Assembly: GCA_031264245.1 (NCBI GenBank)
Contig: JAISEG010000007.1
Coordinates: 1-64,000 of the forward strand
From: Oscillospiraceae bacterium
Lineage (GTDB): Bacteria; Bacillota; Clostridia; Oscillospirales; JAAYOS01
DNA length: 64,000 nucleotides
Direction: 5' to 3'
Below the pieces are notes generated by a model that ran no database searches, was not told the origin of the DNA, and worked only from the letters and a program-made list of their open reading frames with translations. Shown piece after piece: positions 8,862 through 19,500 of this stretch. The first letter of the stretch is position 1. Every line of letters starts with the position of its first letter. Both the position numbers and the translations under genes were made by a program.

Positions 8862-8900
8862 GAATTATCTTTTATAAAAGTATTTGAAAAAAGATAATTC
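8862..8900 (+). promoter_or_regulatory. Operator-like inverted repeat downstream of the xylA promoter
   Basis: A perfect 12-bp inverted repeat, GAATTATCTTTT (8862-8873) and AAAAGATAATTC (8889-8900), is separated by 15 nt. It begins 8 nt after the minus-10 box and so covers the transcription start and early leader. That position suits a repressor operator for xylose control, or a 5' leader hairpin; no T run follows, so it is not a terminator. It does not match the classic XylR operator of Bacillus. Confidence 0.5.
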
Positions 8901-8940
8901 CGGCATATTTGAAAATTAATTTGACAGAGGAGTTTAAGCT

Positions 8941-10254
8941 ATGGAAATATTTAAAGGCATACCGCAAATAAAATATGAGGGCGCGTCCTCAAAAAATCCG
9001 ATGTCCTTCAAATTTTACGACGCCGAAAGAGTTATTCTGGGCAAGAGGATGAAGGAGCACCTTCCGTTCGCCATGGCATGGTGGCACAATCTCTGCGCGG
9101 GCGGCACCGACATGTTTGGCGGGGATACGGCCGACAAATCCTTCGGGCAGACGCCTAAGACAATGGAGCACGCAAGGGCCAAGGTCGACGCGGGCTTCGA
9201 GTTTATGGAGAAGGTTGGCATCGAATATTTCTGCTTCCACGACGCCGACCTTGTGCCGGAAGCGGATACGATCGCCGAAACAAACAAGAGGCTGGATGAA
9301 ATCTCGGATTACATACTGGAAAAGATGAAGCCGACTAAAATAAAGTGCCTTTGGGGAACCGCGAACATGTTTTCAAATGCCCGCTTTATGAACGGCGCGG
9401 GCAGCACAAACTCGGCGGACGTGTATTGCTTTGCCGCGGCGCAGATAAAAAAAGCGCTGGAGCTGACCGTGAAGCTGGGCGGCAGGGGCTATGTGTTCTG
9501 GGGCGGCAGGGAAGGCTACGAGACCCTTCTGAATACGGACATGAAGCTTGAGCTTGACAACATAGCGAAGCTTATGAAAATGGCGGTGGAATACGGCCGC
9601 TCGATCGGCTTTAAAGGCGATTTCTACATTGAGCCGAAGCCGAAGGAGCCGATGAAGCATCAGTACGACTACGACGCCGCCACAGCCATCGGCTTTGTCA
9701 AGGCGTACGGGCTGGACAAGGATTTCAAGATGAACATAGAGGCCAACCACGCAACCCTTGCCGGGCATACGTTCCAGCACGACCTGAGGGTGTCGGCGAT
9801 AAACGGTATGCTTGGAAGCGTCGACGCAAACCAGGGCGATTATCTGCTGGGCTGGGATACCGACCAGTTCCCGTTTAATGTGTACGAAACAACTCTTGCC
9901 ATGTACGAAATAGTAAAAGCCGGAGGGCTTACGGGCGGGATAAACTTCGACGCGAAAAACCGCCGCCCGTCAAACACGTATGAGGATATGTTCTACGGCT
10001 TTATCCTGGGCATGGACAGCTTCGCCCTCGGCCTCATAAAGGCGGCTGAAATCATTGAGGACGGCAGGATAGACAGGTTTGTTGAGGAGAAATACGGCAG
10101 CTTCAAGTCCGGCATAGGCGAGAGGATCGCTTCGGGCAAGGCAAGCCTTGCGGAGCTCGCCGAATACGCGGAGAAGCTCGGCGCGCCGCAGAGCCCGGGA
10201 AGCGGCAGGCAGGAATACCTTGAAAGCATTATAAACGGCATAATGTTCAAATAA
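8941..10254 (+). CDS. xylA: Xylose isomerase
   Basis: Interconverts D-xylose and D-xylulose in the cytosol, using two divalent metal ions. The 437-residue protein belongs to the longer class II xylose isomerases. Visible are the [14 protein letters not shown] segment (47-60), the catalytic FHDAD motif with His100 and Asp103, the metal ligand Glu231 with Lys233 in IEPKPKEP, and the [18 protein letters not shown] metal-site segment. AGAGGAG lies 9 nt before the ATG. It is cotranscribed with xylB, whose TTG start is 51 nt downstream. The pair forms the intracellular xylose pathway; no xylose transporter or xylosidase is visible in the window. Confidence 0.97.
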   Translation: MEIFKGIPQIKYEGASSKNPMSFKFYDAERVILGKRMKEHLPFAMAWWHNLCAGGTDMFGGDTADKSFGQTPKTMEHARAKVDAGFEFMEKVGIEYFCFHDADLVPEADTIAETNKRLDEISDYILEKMKPTKIKCLWGTANMFSNARFMNGAGSTNSADVYCFAAAQIKKALELTVKLGGRGYVFWGGREGYETLLNTDMKLELDNIAKLMKMAVEYGRSIGFKGDFYIEPKPKEPMKHQYDYDAATAIGFVKAYGLDKDFKMNIEANHATLAGHTFQHDLRVSAINGMLGSVDANQGDYLLGWDTDQFPFNVYETTLAMYEIVKAGGLTGGINFDAKNRRPSNTYEDMFYGFILGMDSFALGLIKAAEIIEDGRIDRFVEEKYGSFKSGIGERIASGKASLAELAEYAEKLGAPQSPGSGRQEYLESIINGIMFK

Positions 10255-10305
10255 ACAGTGGAATTGCGGCATTGACACGCGAAAAAGACGTAAGGAGAGC
10301 ACACG

Positions 10306-11829
10306 TTGAAGTATTTAATAGGTATTGACTTAGGAACCTCCGCAACAAAGACAGTATTGTTTGACATGTCGGGCGAGGTCATCGCGTCGGCTGCAATAGA
10401 ATATCCCATGTATCAGCCGCATAACGGCTGGGCGGAGCAGGACCCGGACGACTGGATAAACGCGGCGTTCAATACCATCCAGGCCGTGCTGCGGGACAGC
10501 GAGCTTCCGCCCTCCGACATAGCCGGTATCGGGATATCCGGGCAGATGCACGGGCTTGTCATGCTGGATGAAAGCAATAAGCCGCTCCGGCGCAGCATAA
10601 TTTGGTGCGACCAGAGGACGGCCAAGGAGTGCGATGAGATAACGCGGAGGGTCGGGGCCGAGAGGCTTATAGAGATAACGGCGAACCCGGCGCTCACCGG
10701 CTTTACCGCTTCAAAGATACTCTGGGTAAGGAACAACGAGCCGGAGATATACGCAAGGTGCAGGCATATACTGCTGCCAAAGGACTATCTGCGGTTCAGG
10801 CTTACGGGCCAGTACGCCACCGAGGTGAGCGACGCCAGCGGTATGCAGCTGCTGGATGTGCCGGCGCGGCGCTGGTCTGAGGAAATTTTGCAGAAGCTGG
10901 ATATCGACCCCGCCCTTTTGGGCAAGGTGTACGAGTCGCCGGAGATAACCGGCTATATCTCAAACGAGGCGGCGGCGGCCACAGGGCTTTCCACCTCAAC
11001 TCCGGTTGTCGGCGGCGCGGGGGACAACGCCGCGGCGGCTGTCGGAGTGGGAGTGGTCGGCGACAAAAAGGCATTTGCGACAATCGGCTCGTCAGGCGTT
11101 GTGTACGCCCACACCGACAGCATAACAATAGACCCCAGGGGAAGGGTGCACACCTTCTGCTGCGCCGTCCCGGGAGCGTGGCACGTGATGGGTGTGACGC
11201 AGGGCGCGGGGCTGTCCCTCAAGTGGTTCCGCGACAATTTCTGCGGCGAGGAAGTGGGGGAAGCGGAGGCGCAGGGCGTCGACCCGTATGTCATAATGGA
11301 CAAAAAGGCCGCCGGAGTACCGATAGGCTCCAACAGGCTGGTGTACCTTCCATACCTCATGGGCGAGAGGACGCCGCATCTGAATCCCGATTGCAGGGGG
11401 GTATTTTTCGGTCTGTCCGCAATCCATACAAGAAGCGACCTGATCCGCGCCGTCATGGAGGGGGTGACCTTCTCGCTTACCGACTGTGTAAATATCCTCA
11501 AGGGCATGGGGGTCGAATTCGAGGACATGTACGCCTGCGGCGGCGGCGGCTCAAGCCCGCTGTGGCGGCAGATGCTTGCGGATTGCTTTGAGCTGCCTGT
11601 GCGGACCGTGCGCTCCAAGGAAGGTCCGGCGCTGGGAGTGGCAATTTTAGCGGCGGTGGGAGCGGGGCTGTACCCCGATGTGCGGACGGCGTGCGAAGCG
11701 ATGGTGAGGGTAAACGAGCCTCAGAAGCCCGACGGGGAGAATTCCGCCAGGTACGCGGGGTACTACAAGCTGTACGGCGAGCTGTACCCGGCGATGAAAG
11801 CGGAGTTCGGCAAGCTCGCGGGACTGTGA
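10306..11829 (+). CDS. xylB: Xylulokinase
   Basis: Phosphorylates D-xylulose with ATP to xylulose 5-phosphate, feeding the pentose phosphate pathway. It is a FGGY-family sugar kinase of 507 residues, the expected length. The N-terminal phosphate loop IGIDLGTSATK, the substrate segment GISGQMHGLV, the GGAGDNAAAAVG region and the C-terminal adenosine motif CGGGGSSPLWRQM are all present. The start is TTG at 10306, with TAAGGAGAG positioned 6 nt upstream. It forms an operon with xylA and ends before a hairpin terminator. Confidence 0.96.
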   Translation: MKYLIGIDLGTSATKTVLFDMSGEVIASAAIEYPMYQPHNGWAEQDPDDWINAAFNTIQAVLRDSELPPSDIAGIGISGQMHGLVMLDESNKPLRRSIIWCDQRTAKECDEITRRVGAERLIEITANPALTGFTASKILWVRNNEPEIYARCRHILLPKDYLRFRLTGQYATEVSDASGMQLLDVPARRWSEEILQKLDIDPALLGKVYESPEITGYISNEAAAATGLSTSTPVVGGAGDNAAAAVGVGVVGDKKAFATIGSSGVVYAHTDSITIDPRGRVHTFCCAVPGAWHVMGVTQGAGLSLKWFRDNFCGEEVGEAEAQGVDPYVIMDKKAAGVPIGSNRLVYLPYLMGERTPHLNPDCRGVFFGLSAIHTRSDLIRAVMEGVTFSLTDCVNILKGMGVEFEDMYACGGGGSSPLWRQMLADCFELPVRTVRSKEGPALGVAILAAVGAGLYPDVRTACEAMVRVNEPQKPDGENSARYAGYYKLYGELYPAMKAEFGKLAGL

Positions 11830-11853
11830 TAACTTACATATAAACCGCTGTGT

Positions 11854-11916
11854 AAAGGCGGCTCGGACAGACCTGAAATGGAAGGCTTGCCCGGTGCCGC
11901 CTTTCTGTATTTTTCA
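11854..11916 (+). terminator. Terminator of xylAB
   Basis: AAAGGCGGC (11854-11862) pairs perfectly with GCCGCCTTT (11896-11904) across a 33-nt loop, followed by CTGTATTTTTC. The stem and T-rich tail fit a rho-independent terminator 25 nt after the xylB stop. Confidence 0.6.
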
Positions 11917-11917
11917 C

Positions 11918-11946
11918 TTGTAATACCCACGTGCCTATGATAAAAT
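11918..11946 (+). promoter_or_regulatory. Promoter of the lhr-like helicase gene
   Basis: TTGTAA, a 17-nt spacer and TAAAAT lie 44 nt before the ATG at 11991. Confidence 0.5.
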
Positions 11947-11990
11947 AGACTAGAACATTAGTTTTAACTTGATTTAAATGAGGAAAAATC

Positions 11991-14900
11991 ATGGATGCGC
12001 TCAATTTATTCTCGCCTCCGACGTCGAAGTGGTTTCGTGAAAAGGTCGGAACCCCGACCGCTGTGCAGGCGGCGGGCTGGCCGCATATAGCGTCCGGCAA
12101 AAATGTGCTGATAAGCGCGCCGACAGGCACGGGGAAAACACTGTCGGCTTTTCTCGTCTTTATAGACCTGCTTATGGATAAGGCCGTCAAGGGCGAGCTT
12201 AAGGACGAGCTGTTTGTGATATACATTTCACCCTTGAAGGCGCTTGGCAACGACATACGGGAAAACCTGCAAAAGCCGCTGGCGGGCGTCGGAACCGGGG
12301 AAATTAAGGTCGCGGTGCGCACAGGGGACACCACGGCAAGCGAGCGGCAGAGCATGTATAAACGCCCGCCGCACATACTTATAACCACGCCGGAATCGCT
12401 GTATCTCCTTCTGACAAGCAAAAGCGGGCGGAATATGCTGGGAAGCGCGAAGGCGGTCATAGTTGACGAGCTGCACGCCATGATAAACTCGAAACGCGGC
12501 GCGCATCTGATGCTGTCCCTTGCCCGGCTGGACAAGCTGTGCGAAAGGAAGCTTCAGCGCATAGGGCTCTCGGCGACAATTGAACCGCTGGAGACAGCGG
12601 CGGCTTACCTTGCGCACCCTCAGGAGGCCACAGTAGTCGCGCCAGGGATGGAGAAGCTGGCGGACATCGAGGTCAACAGCCCGCTGTCAAATAAGCTGAT
12701 GCTGCCCGGCTCGGTCTGGCCGGAGCTTGCGCGGATGGTGTACGGCCACAGCCGCAGTGTGCGGACTGTGATCGTGTTTGTGGAGAACAGGGCGCAGGCG
12801 GAAAGGCTCGCCTACAACATAAATATTTTCGCGGGGGACAACTACGCCCGGACCCACCACGGCAGCGTGTCGAAGGAGCAGAGGCTGGAGGCGGAGCGGG
12901 CTTTGAGGAACGGGACGCTGAAGATACTCTGCGCCACGGCGTCGATGGAGCTGGGTATAGACGTCGGGGATGTGGACATGGTGCTTCAGATCGGATACCC
13001 AAAGACCATATCGAGTACGATGCAGCGGCTTGGACGCGCGGGGCACAACCCGGGCAGGGTAAGCGTCATGCGCCTCCTGCCGCGAACCGACGCGGAAAGC
13101 ATATACTGCGGACTTACCGCAAAGGTGGCAATGGACGGCGGCGTCGAGCGCTCCAAGCCCCCGGCGAAGTGCCTGGATGTGCTTGCGCAGCACCTTGTAT
13201 CCATGGCCGCCGGGGACGGGTACACTGTGGACGAGGCGATGGAGCTTACAAAAAACGCGTACAATTTCAGGGATGTGTCGCGGGAGGAGCTGCTCAGCGT
13301 GCTCGAGATGCTGGCGGGGGACTATGAGCATGAGCTTGACCGCCCCGTGAGACCCAGAATACTGTACAACAGGATAGACGGCGTTGTCGAAGGGGACGCC
13401 TACAGCAGGATGCTGGCGCTGTCCGCCGGAGGGACGATCCCGGACAGGGGCATGTTCGGCGTGCGGCTTCCCGACGGGAAAAAGCTGGGAGAGCTGGACG
13501 AGGAGTTCGTGTTTGAGGCGAGGGTGGGGGACAAGTTCCTTCTGGGCTCCTTCGCCTGGCGCATCTCCGCGATAAAGAGGGACGACGTAATCGTGACCGC
13601 CGCCTCGGCGGACGGGGCGCAGCCGCCGTTCTGGAAGGGCGACTGGTTTGGAAGGGATTACAGGACCTCGCTCGCCTTCGGGGAGATACTCAGAAATCTT
13701 TCGCAGGCTTACTGCGGCGGGGACATAGCCGCCGCGCTCAAAGAGCTGAGGCTGGATGAAACGGCGGGGAAGGGCGCCGCAAACGTGATCGAGCGCCAGC
13801 TGGAAGCGACAGGCTGCCTTGCCGACGACAGGACGGTCATCGCGGAGCATTTTCAGGATCACGGCGGGGAAAATCAGCTGATGATACATTCGGTGTTTGG
13901 CCGCAGGGTCAACGCCGGGCTCGCGATTTTATTGCAGGAGGCCGTGAAAAGGGAGACGGGGCTTGACACCTATCTGTTTGACGACGACGAGGGCTTTCTC
14001 ATATTTCCGTACAACAGCTCCGACCCGCTTCCCGACGGCTTGCTGGGGAAAATAGACCGCTCCGCCGCGAGAGCCGTGCTCTTCGCCGTGCTTCCCACCA
14101 CCGCCGTCTTTAATATGACGTTTCGGTATAACGCCGCAAGGGCGCTTATGACCGGGGGGTCGGGGGGCTTCGGGGGAAGGGGCAGGCGCCAGCCGCTGTG
14201 GATACAGAGGCTGCGGGGGGCGCAGGCCCTCGACGGAGCTATACAAAGGAAGGACCATCCGCTTATAACCGAGACAAAGCGCGAGTGCTCCCAGGATTTT
14301 TGGGACATGGACGCGCTCGACGACGTCCTTAAAAAGCTGGAGACCGGGGAGATAACCGTTCGGGAGCTTCACAGCGATTCCCCCTCTCCGCTGTCCCTTC
14401 CGCTCAGGCGTCAGGCGGAGGCGGTGCTCATGTACGAATACAATCCGACGCCGACACGGGCGAACCGCGCGGTCGCCGAAGCGCTTCACGAGCTTGAGAT
14501 GATACCGCCTTCGCCGGAGCAGCTGGAAAAGGCGGGCGAAAGGGCAAGACAGCCGGAAAACGCCATACAGCTTCATTCGCTTATGATGGCTGAGGGGGAC
14601 ATAGCCGCGGGTGAGGTGGACGCCCCCCTCCAGTGGCTGGAGGAGCTGGCGGGGAAGGGCAGGATAGCGTATATAGAGCCCGGGCTTTGGATATGCGCCG
14701 AGCACATGGAGGACTACGCCGCCGCGCTGGAAGGCGGCGACAGGACGCCGCTGTCGCGGATCGTTCGCCGGTGCCTGAGATACCGGGGGGCGCAGGACGC
14801 GGAGAGCATAGCCGACAGGTATTTCATAGCGGAGGCCCTGGCGAAGGACCTGCTTGACCGGCTTGTCAGCGAGGAGGCGGCCGTATTCGCGGACGGGGCT

Positions 14901-16112
14901 TACTATCACGCCGAGCTGTACGAGAGGGCGAGAAACGCCACGGTTCAGGCGCGGAGGCGACAGATAAGAACCCTTCCCAAGCAAAACTATCAGGCGATGC
15001 TTGTCCGGAGGCTCAGGGCGGCCGGAGCTCCCGACGAACAGCTCAGGTATGCGCTTAAGAGCCTTGCGGGACTGAGCTTTTCACCGGCGGCATTTGAAAA
15101 CACCCTTCTTCCGGCGCGGGTGAACGGATACCGCCCTGAAATGCTGGACAGGCTGCTTTCGCAGGGGGAGTTCTACTGGCAGTTTGACGGCGGAGATAAA
15201 AATTTGCTGAGCTTTAAGCTGCATGACGACATAGATTGGGAGAGTGGGTTTCTCGCCGGCAACGCCGAGCTGAGCGGGGAAGAGGCGAGGGTGGCCGACG
15301 CCCTGAGAAGCCGCGGCGCAAGCTTCGCGCAGAGCCTGACGGGTGTGACCGAAGGCGGGCCGCCGCTGGAAATCCTTCTGGCTCTCGCGGAAAAGGGGCT
15401 TTGCCGCGCGGACAGCTTCGCGCCTGTGCGCAGGCTGATAGACAGAGAGAGGCTGGTCAAGGCGGCCGCCCGGCAGCGGGTGAGGTCGAGGGTCATGGCG
15501 ATGGAGGGCCGGTGGGAGCTTACCCGCCCCGCAAAGGAGCTGTCCCCCCGGGAGCTGATAGACAGGGCGTTTGACTTCTCGCCGCTGCTGTGCAGGGAGA
15601 CCGCCGGGGGCGTCAGGTGGCAGGAGGCGCTGGAGACGCTGCGGATACTTGAGTACACGGGTCAGGCGCGGCGGGGCTACTTTGTCGAGGGGCTCTCCGG
15701 CGCGCAGTTTATAAGGGACGGCGAGTTTAACGCGGTGACAAATATGCTGGAAAATCCGCGCGAGGACATAGTCTGGCTCTCCGCGGCGGACCCCGCCCAG
15801 CAGTGGGGCAAGTCCCTGGAGCACAGGGACAGGGAGACGTCCTTTATCTGCGTCGCGGGTACGGCGGTGGCGCTGTGCGGCGGCGTTCCGGCGGCGGTGC
15901 TGGAAAACAGGGGCGGGACGCTGAGGGTCTTTGATGAAAGCAGGCTGGAAAGCGTCCTAAATACGTTTATAAATGAGTACCGGCAGAAGAGGATTTTTCC
16001 CGAACAAAAGCGGATAACGGTCAAGTCGTACCCCGAATTTGCCGCGCCGGCGCTTGCCGCGGCGGGCTTTGCGGAGGAAATGCGGGACTTCGTGTATTGG
16101 CGCGGGATATAG
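11991..16112 (+). CDS. Lhr-type large ATP-dependent helicase
   Basis: A 1373-residue superfamily 2 helicase of the Lhr family, thought to act in DNA repair or nucleic-acid remodelling. The two RecA-like domains are clear: Q-motif-like TPTAVQ near residue 21, Walker A APTGTGKT (43-50), motif II DELH (159-162), SAT (194-196) and motif VI QRLGRAGH. Next come a winged-helix/Lhr-core region and a C-terminal extension of about 550 residues resembling the Lhr-CTD, which gives the full-length architecture of about 1400-1500 residues. DELH replaces the more usual DEVH. It is a single gene with its own promoter; a weak purine run, GAGGAAAAATC, precedes the ATG. No repair partner genes lie nearby. Confidence 0.9.
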   Translation: MDALNLFSPPTSKWFREKVGTPTAVQAAGWPHIASGKNVLISAPTGTGKTLSAFLVFIDLLMDKAVKGELKDELFVIYISPLKALGNDIRENLQKPLAGVGTGEIKVAVRTGDTTASERQSMYKRPPHILITTPESLYLLLTSKSGRNMLGSAKAVIVDELHAMINSKRGAHLMLSLARLDKLCERKLQRIGLSATIEPLETAAAYLAHPQEATVVAPGMEKLADIEVNSPLSNKLMLPGSVWPELARMVYGHSRSVRTVIVFVENRAQAERLAYNINIFAGDNYARTHHGSVSKEQRLEAERALRNGTLKILCATASMELGIDVGDVDMVLQIGYPKTISSTMQRLGRAGHNPGRVSVMRLLPRTDAESIYCGLTAKVAMDGGVERSKPPAKCLDVLAQHLVSMAAGDGYTVDEAMELTKNAYNFRDVSREELLSVLEMLAGDYEHELDRPVRPRILYNRIDGVVEGDAYSRMLALSAGGTIPDRGMFGVRLPDGKKLGELDEEFVFEARVGDKFLLGSFAWRISAIKRDDVIVTAASADGAQPPFWKGDWFGRDYRTSLAFGEILRNLSQAYCGGDIAAALKELRLDETAGKGAANVIERQLEATGCLADDRTVIAEHFQDHGGENQLMIHSVFGRRVNAGLAILLQEAVKRETGLDTYLFDDDEGFLIFPYNSSDPLPDGLLGKIDRSAARAVLFAVLPTTAVFNMTFRYNAARALMTGGSGGFGGRGRRQPLWIQRLRGAQALDGAIQRKDHPLITETKRECSQDFWDMDALDDVLKKLETGEITVRELHSDSPSPLSLPLRRQAEAVLMYEYNPTPTRANRAVAEALHELEMIPPSPEQLEKAGERARQPENAIQLHSLMMAEGDIAAGEVDAPLQWLEELAGKGRIAYIEPGLWICAEHMEDYAAALEGGDRTPLSRIVRRCLRYRGAQDAESIADRYFIAEALAKDLLDRLVSEEAAVFADGAYYHAELYERARNATVQARRRQIRTLPKQNYQAMLVRRLRAAGAPDEQLRYALKSLAGLSFSPAAFENTLLPARVNGYRPEMLDRLLSQGEFYWQFDGGDKNLLSFKLHDDIDWESGFLAGNAELSGEEARVADALRSRGASFAQSLTGVTEGGPPLEILLALAEKGLCRADSFAPVRRLIDRERLVKAAARQRVRSRVMAMEGRWELTRPAKELSPRELIDRAFDFSPLLCRETAGGVRWQEALETLRILEYTGQARRGYFVEGLSGAQFIRDGEFNAVTNMLENPREDIVWLSAADPAQQWGKSLEHRDRETSFICVAGTAVALCGGVPAAVLENRGGTLRVFDESRLESVLNTFINEYRQKRIFPEQKRITVKSYPEFAAPALAAAGFAEEMRDFVYWRGI

Positions 16113-16173
16113 CCTTTTTTTATGATATATATTTGGTTAATAGTTCAGTGTGTCAAAAAAGCTGGAAAATTGC

Positions 16174-16275
16174 GGGCGGGGTTAACCCCGCCCCTACAAA
16201 AAAACGCTGTGTTTTCAAAGGTTTGTGTAGGGGCGCGCACTGCGCGTCCGCGAAAAATGGTTCTTTTTCGACAGT
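16174..16275. repeat. Dispersed GC-rich palindromic repeat, two units
   Basis: The gap between the helicase gene and the giant adhesin gene (16113-16550) begins with a perfect 20-bp palindrome, GGGCGGGGTTAACCCCGCCC (16174-16193), followed by CCTAC. About 35 nt on lies a second unit, GTAGGGGCGCGCACTGCGCG, then TCCGCGAAAAATGG and TCGACAG. Both belong to the family seen near 25.6, 37.2, 37.7, 46.7, 50.2, 53.6, 59.3 and 64.0 kb. Confidence 0.75.
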
Positions 16276-16438
16276 CTGGTTAATAGTTGCAAAAGTTTTT
16301 TTAATCTGTTACACAATTGTAAAGTTTAGTTTTTTTAATGCTATTGTAATAAAATGATATATCAGGTATCATAAGAACAAATTAGGCGTTAATATTAAGT
16401 GATATTTTATCTTTTTTCATGGAAGGGGACAAGGAAGT

Positions 16439-16471
16439 TGTGACCATTTTGTGACCGGAACCGAGTAAGAT
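16439..16471 (+). promoter_or_regulatory. Tandem heptamer-controlled promoter of the thioester adhesin gene
   Basis: TGTGACC at 16439-16445 is repeated at 16450-16456, an 11-bp period, and is followed 9 nt later by a minus-10-like TAAGAT (16466-16471). No consensus minus-35 is present. The same box, spacing and distance to a minus-10 occur upstream of the vWA surface protein gene on the other strand. The layout resembles activator boxes of OmpR/PhoB-type response regulators; the regulator is not in the window. Confidence 0.6.
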
Positions 16472-16550
16472 TGTTTTACATATTAAGGAATTTTACGCAA
16501 AATACCAGCTTTGAGAATCAAACCCGAGAGTATCGAAAGGAGAGAGCAAA

Positions 16551-19500
16551 ATGTTTAAAATCAGGAAAATTATAACCTTGGCGCTTACTTTCTGTATGGT
16601 ATTATCGATCCTTCCCATGGGGGCGCTCGCGGATACGATAAAATACGGAGACGAAAGCGGAACCACCGCAACCTATTACTACACGGGGAGTAAGGATCCG
16701 AGTACCGACTCCATCGCATTTACCGAAAGCGGAAGAACCGGCGTAGAGCACATCTACAAGTATCAGCTGAATTTAGTGGGCAGCAGTGACCCGAGGGATT
16801 TGCTGTGGACCTATTGCAGCGATTTTTCCATTGCCCCGGTGGTAAATCAGCAGTATACCAGGATGGACATCGAAAAGGTCACTCCCTACAAACCGGACAA
16901 CTTTTTCACTGAAAAGGAGGACCCGGCGAAGCTCAGAGCCATACTTACGCAGTCCGACCTGTTTTTGAACCTTGCCGAAATCAGGACTAATACGGGAATT
17001 TCCGGGCTGACGGCGGAGGAAGCCATAAAGGCCGTCCAGTGCGCGATCTGGCAGGTGGTCAACAACGTCACCCCCAGCGAGACTACGCTGGGAAACGCAG
17101 ACAGCAACGTCCGAAAGTATTATGATTACCTGCTCCTCCTTGCGGGACTTGACTCCGACGCGATGGCAAAGCTGGAAATAAGGGAAATAACAAAGGCTTA
17201 CACACCGGGGAATGCTGACACAGCATATGACGTCACCATAAACGGCGCGGTGACGGGGCTTGGCATTTCCGATGTAAACATAAACGATTTAGCGGTCACC
17301 GCCGCGCTTAAATCCGGCGGCTCGATCAATGAGAAAATAAAGGTTTATACCTTGAACGGGACAAATAAGGACCCCGCTCTGGCGGCGAATGAGTTCATGA
17401 TAGTCATATCCGGAATACCGAGGAGCTCCGAGATTGACGTCAAGGTCTCCACCACTCAGGAGAATGTCAAAAAGGTCTACATCTTCTACCCGACGGGCGG
17501 CAAGGGCGCGTCCCAGACCCTTGTCACGGTTGATTCGGTGAACGTTCCCCTCACGGCGGACATCAACGTGACGCTGCCCGTAAACCACGAAAAGGTGACC
17601 TTCTTCAAGGAATGGAGAATTGGGAGCAAGACCGGTCCCGCCGTCGCGTCGGCTGTCGCGGACGGTTTGAAGTCCGTGTTTTCCATCACCTACTACAACA
17701 ACGGCAACAGCTACGACGGCTTGAAGGTCATAGGCGACGTCGTCCTCAACGGCAACGCCAACTATGAATCGGGGCTGTACTTCGAGCTGGGAAAAAACTA
17801 TAAGATCGAAGAGACTGTGGTCGACGGCAAGGATAACCCGGTCGGCACATATGTCAAATACTTTAAGGTAGTCCAGAACGACACCTTCCTGGAAATCGTC
17901 TGGACCGACGCGAACATGACCCCCCTCACGGGAGCGGCGCTTGTTGGGGCGAACGTCTTTACAAACGTATACACTGAGCCTACCGGCGCTGTGAGCGTCA
18001 CAAAGACAGTGACCGGAGCGCTGGATGCGCTGAAGGACGACACGTTCGAGCTCACGGCGGTCTATCAAAAAGCGGGCGGCGGGGGGAGCGCCCCGTACGC
18101 TAACGCCGAGTACGAGCTGTTCACCGGAGCGGCGTCCGGGGGGATGCTTACAACAACTTCGGAAGGCAAGCTTTCGCTTAAAGCGGGTCAGACAGCGAAA
18201 TTCTACGGAATCCCTGTCGGCTCCACCCTCACCGTAACCGAGAAAGCCGGCGGCAAGGCTTATTACACCTACGACACAGCCGCGAAACAGGCCACTGTTG
18301 CGACCGACGGGGAAGAGAAGCAAATCACCGTCACGAACACACTGAAAACCGGGGCTATTACCATAAACAAGGATGTGACAGGGAGCGAAGAGATTAGCTT
18401 CGCGACTATCGGCAGCATCTTCTTTACGGTTACAGACGCATCCGGAAAAGAGCATACCGTAGAGCTGACAAGCGGCAGCGGCAACCAGTCCAAAACCCTC
18501 ACCCTGCCGATAGGTCCCTTTACCGTTGTGGAGGGAACTGCCTCCATGACCGGCTACAACCACACCCTCACCTGGAGCTCGGTCGCGTCCTACACATACG
18601 AGAACGGTATCCTCAGCGGCGAGGTTACTGAGGGCGTTGCGGCTGTGACCTATTCCGCGAAGAACAACTACGAAAAGCAGGTTGGAAGCCTGACGGTTTC
18701 AAAGGCTGTATCGACAGGCGCCGGGGTAACAACCGTCCCGTCTGACAAGGCATTTACCTTCACACTGACCTTCAAGGGAAGTCCGGTGGCGAACAAGGCG
18801 TATACCAGCAACAAAACAAACGGCAGCACCGGTACCGACGGTAAATTTACCCTTGTCGCCGGTGAAACCGCAACCTTTGCCGGACTCGACGCGGGCGACT
18901 ACACGGTTACCGAGGCGGACGCGGCAATCGCGGAGCTGAACCTTGTGACGAAGGCTCAGATAGACGCCGGGGCGGAAAACGAAACAAACTCAGTCGTCGC
19001 GGCAGTCCCGGACAAAGGAACCGCCGAGGTGAAATTCACAAACGCCTACTCAAAATATTCGGGCAAAATAGAGATCACCAAGGTCATCGCGGGCGATTTG
19101 ACAAACACTTCCACGGCGACGGCGGATAAGACGTTTACCGTGACCGCGTACGCGGTGGTGGGCGGGATAACAAGCGAGACCCCGAGCGGTTCGGTAACCA
19201 TAGGCGCGCCGACCTGGAAGGGTACGATCGACGGCCTCGAGCCGGGGGTATACGCGCTGGTTGAGAGCGACACAGGAGTTACTCACTACACCGTAGTGGA
19301 CAACAGCTGGAGTGTCGCCGACGGTAAGGTCACTGTCGCGAACAACGGGACGGCGGCGGCGACCGTGACCAACACCTACACACGGCAAACCGCGTCGGTC
19401 GCGATAACCAAGAATATAACTAACTACAACGAAAAATACGCGAATCATGACTTCACCTTCACCGTTAAAGCGGACGGCGAGACATGGAACCCGATGAAAT

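Noticed and set aside
8862-8900. Terminator or riboswitch upstream of xylA
   Set aside because: The inverted repeat is AT-rich, lacks a following T run and shows no conserved riboswitch core; an operator fits better.
13929-14984. 351-codon minus-strand frame inside the Lhr-like helicase gene
   Set aside because: Arg/Pro-rich translation with no motif, antisense to a well-supported helicase.
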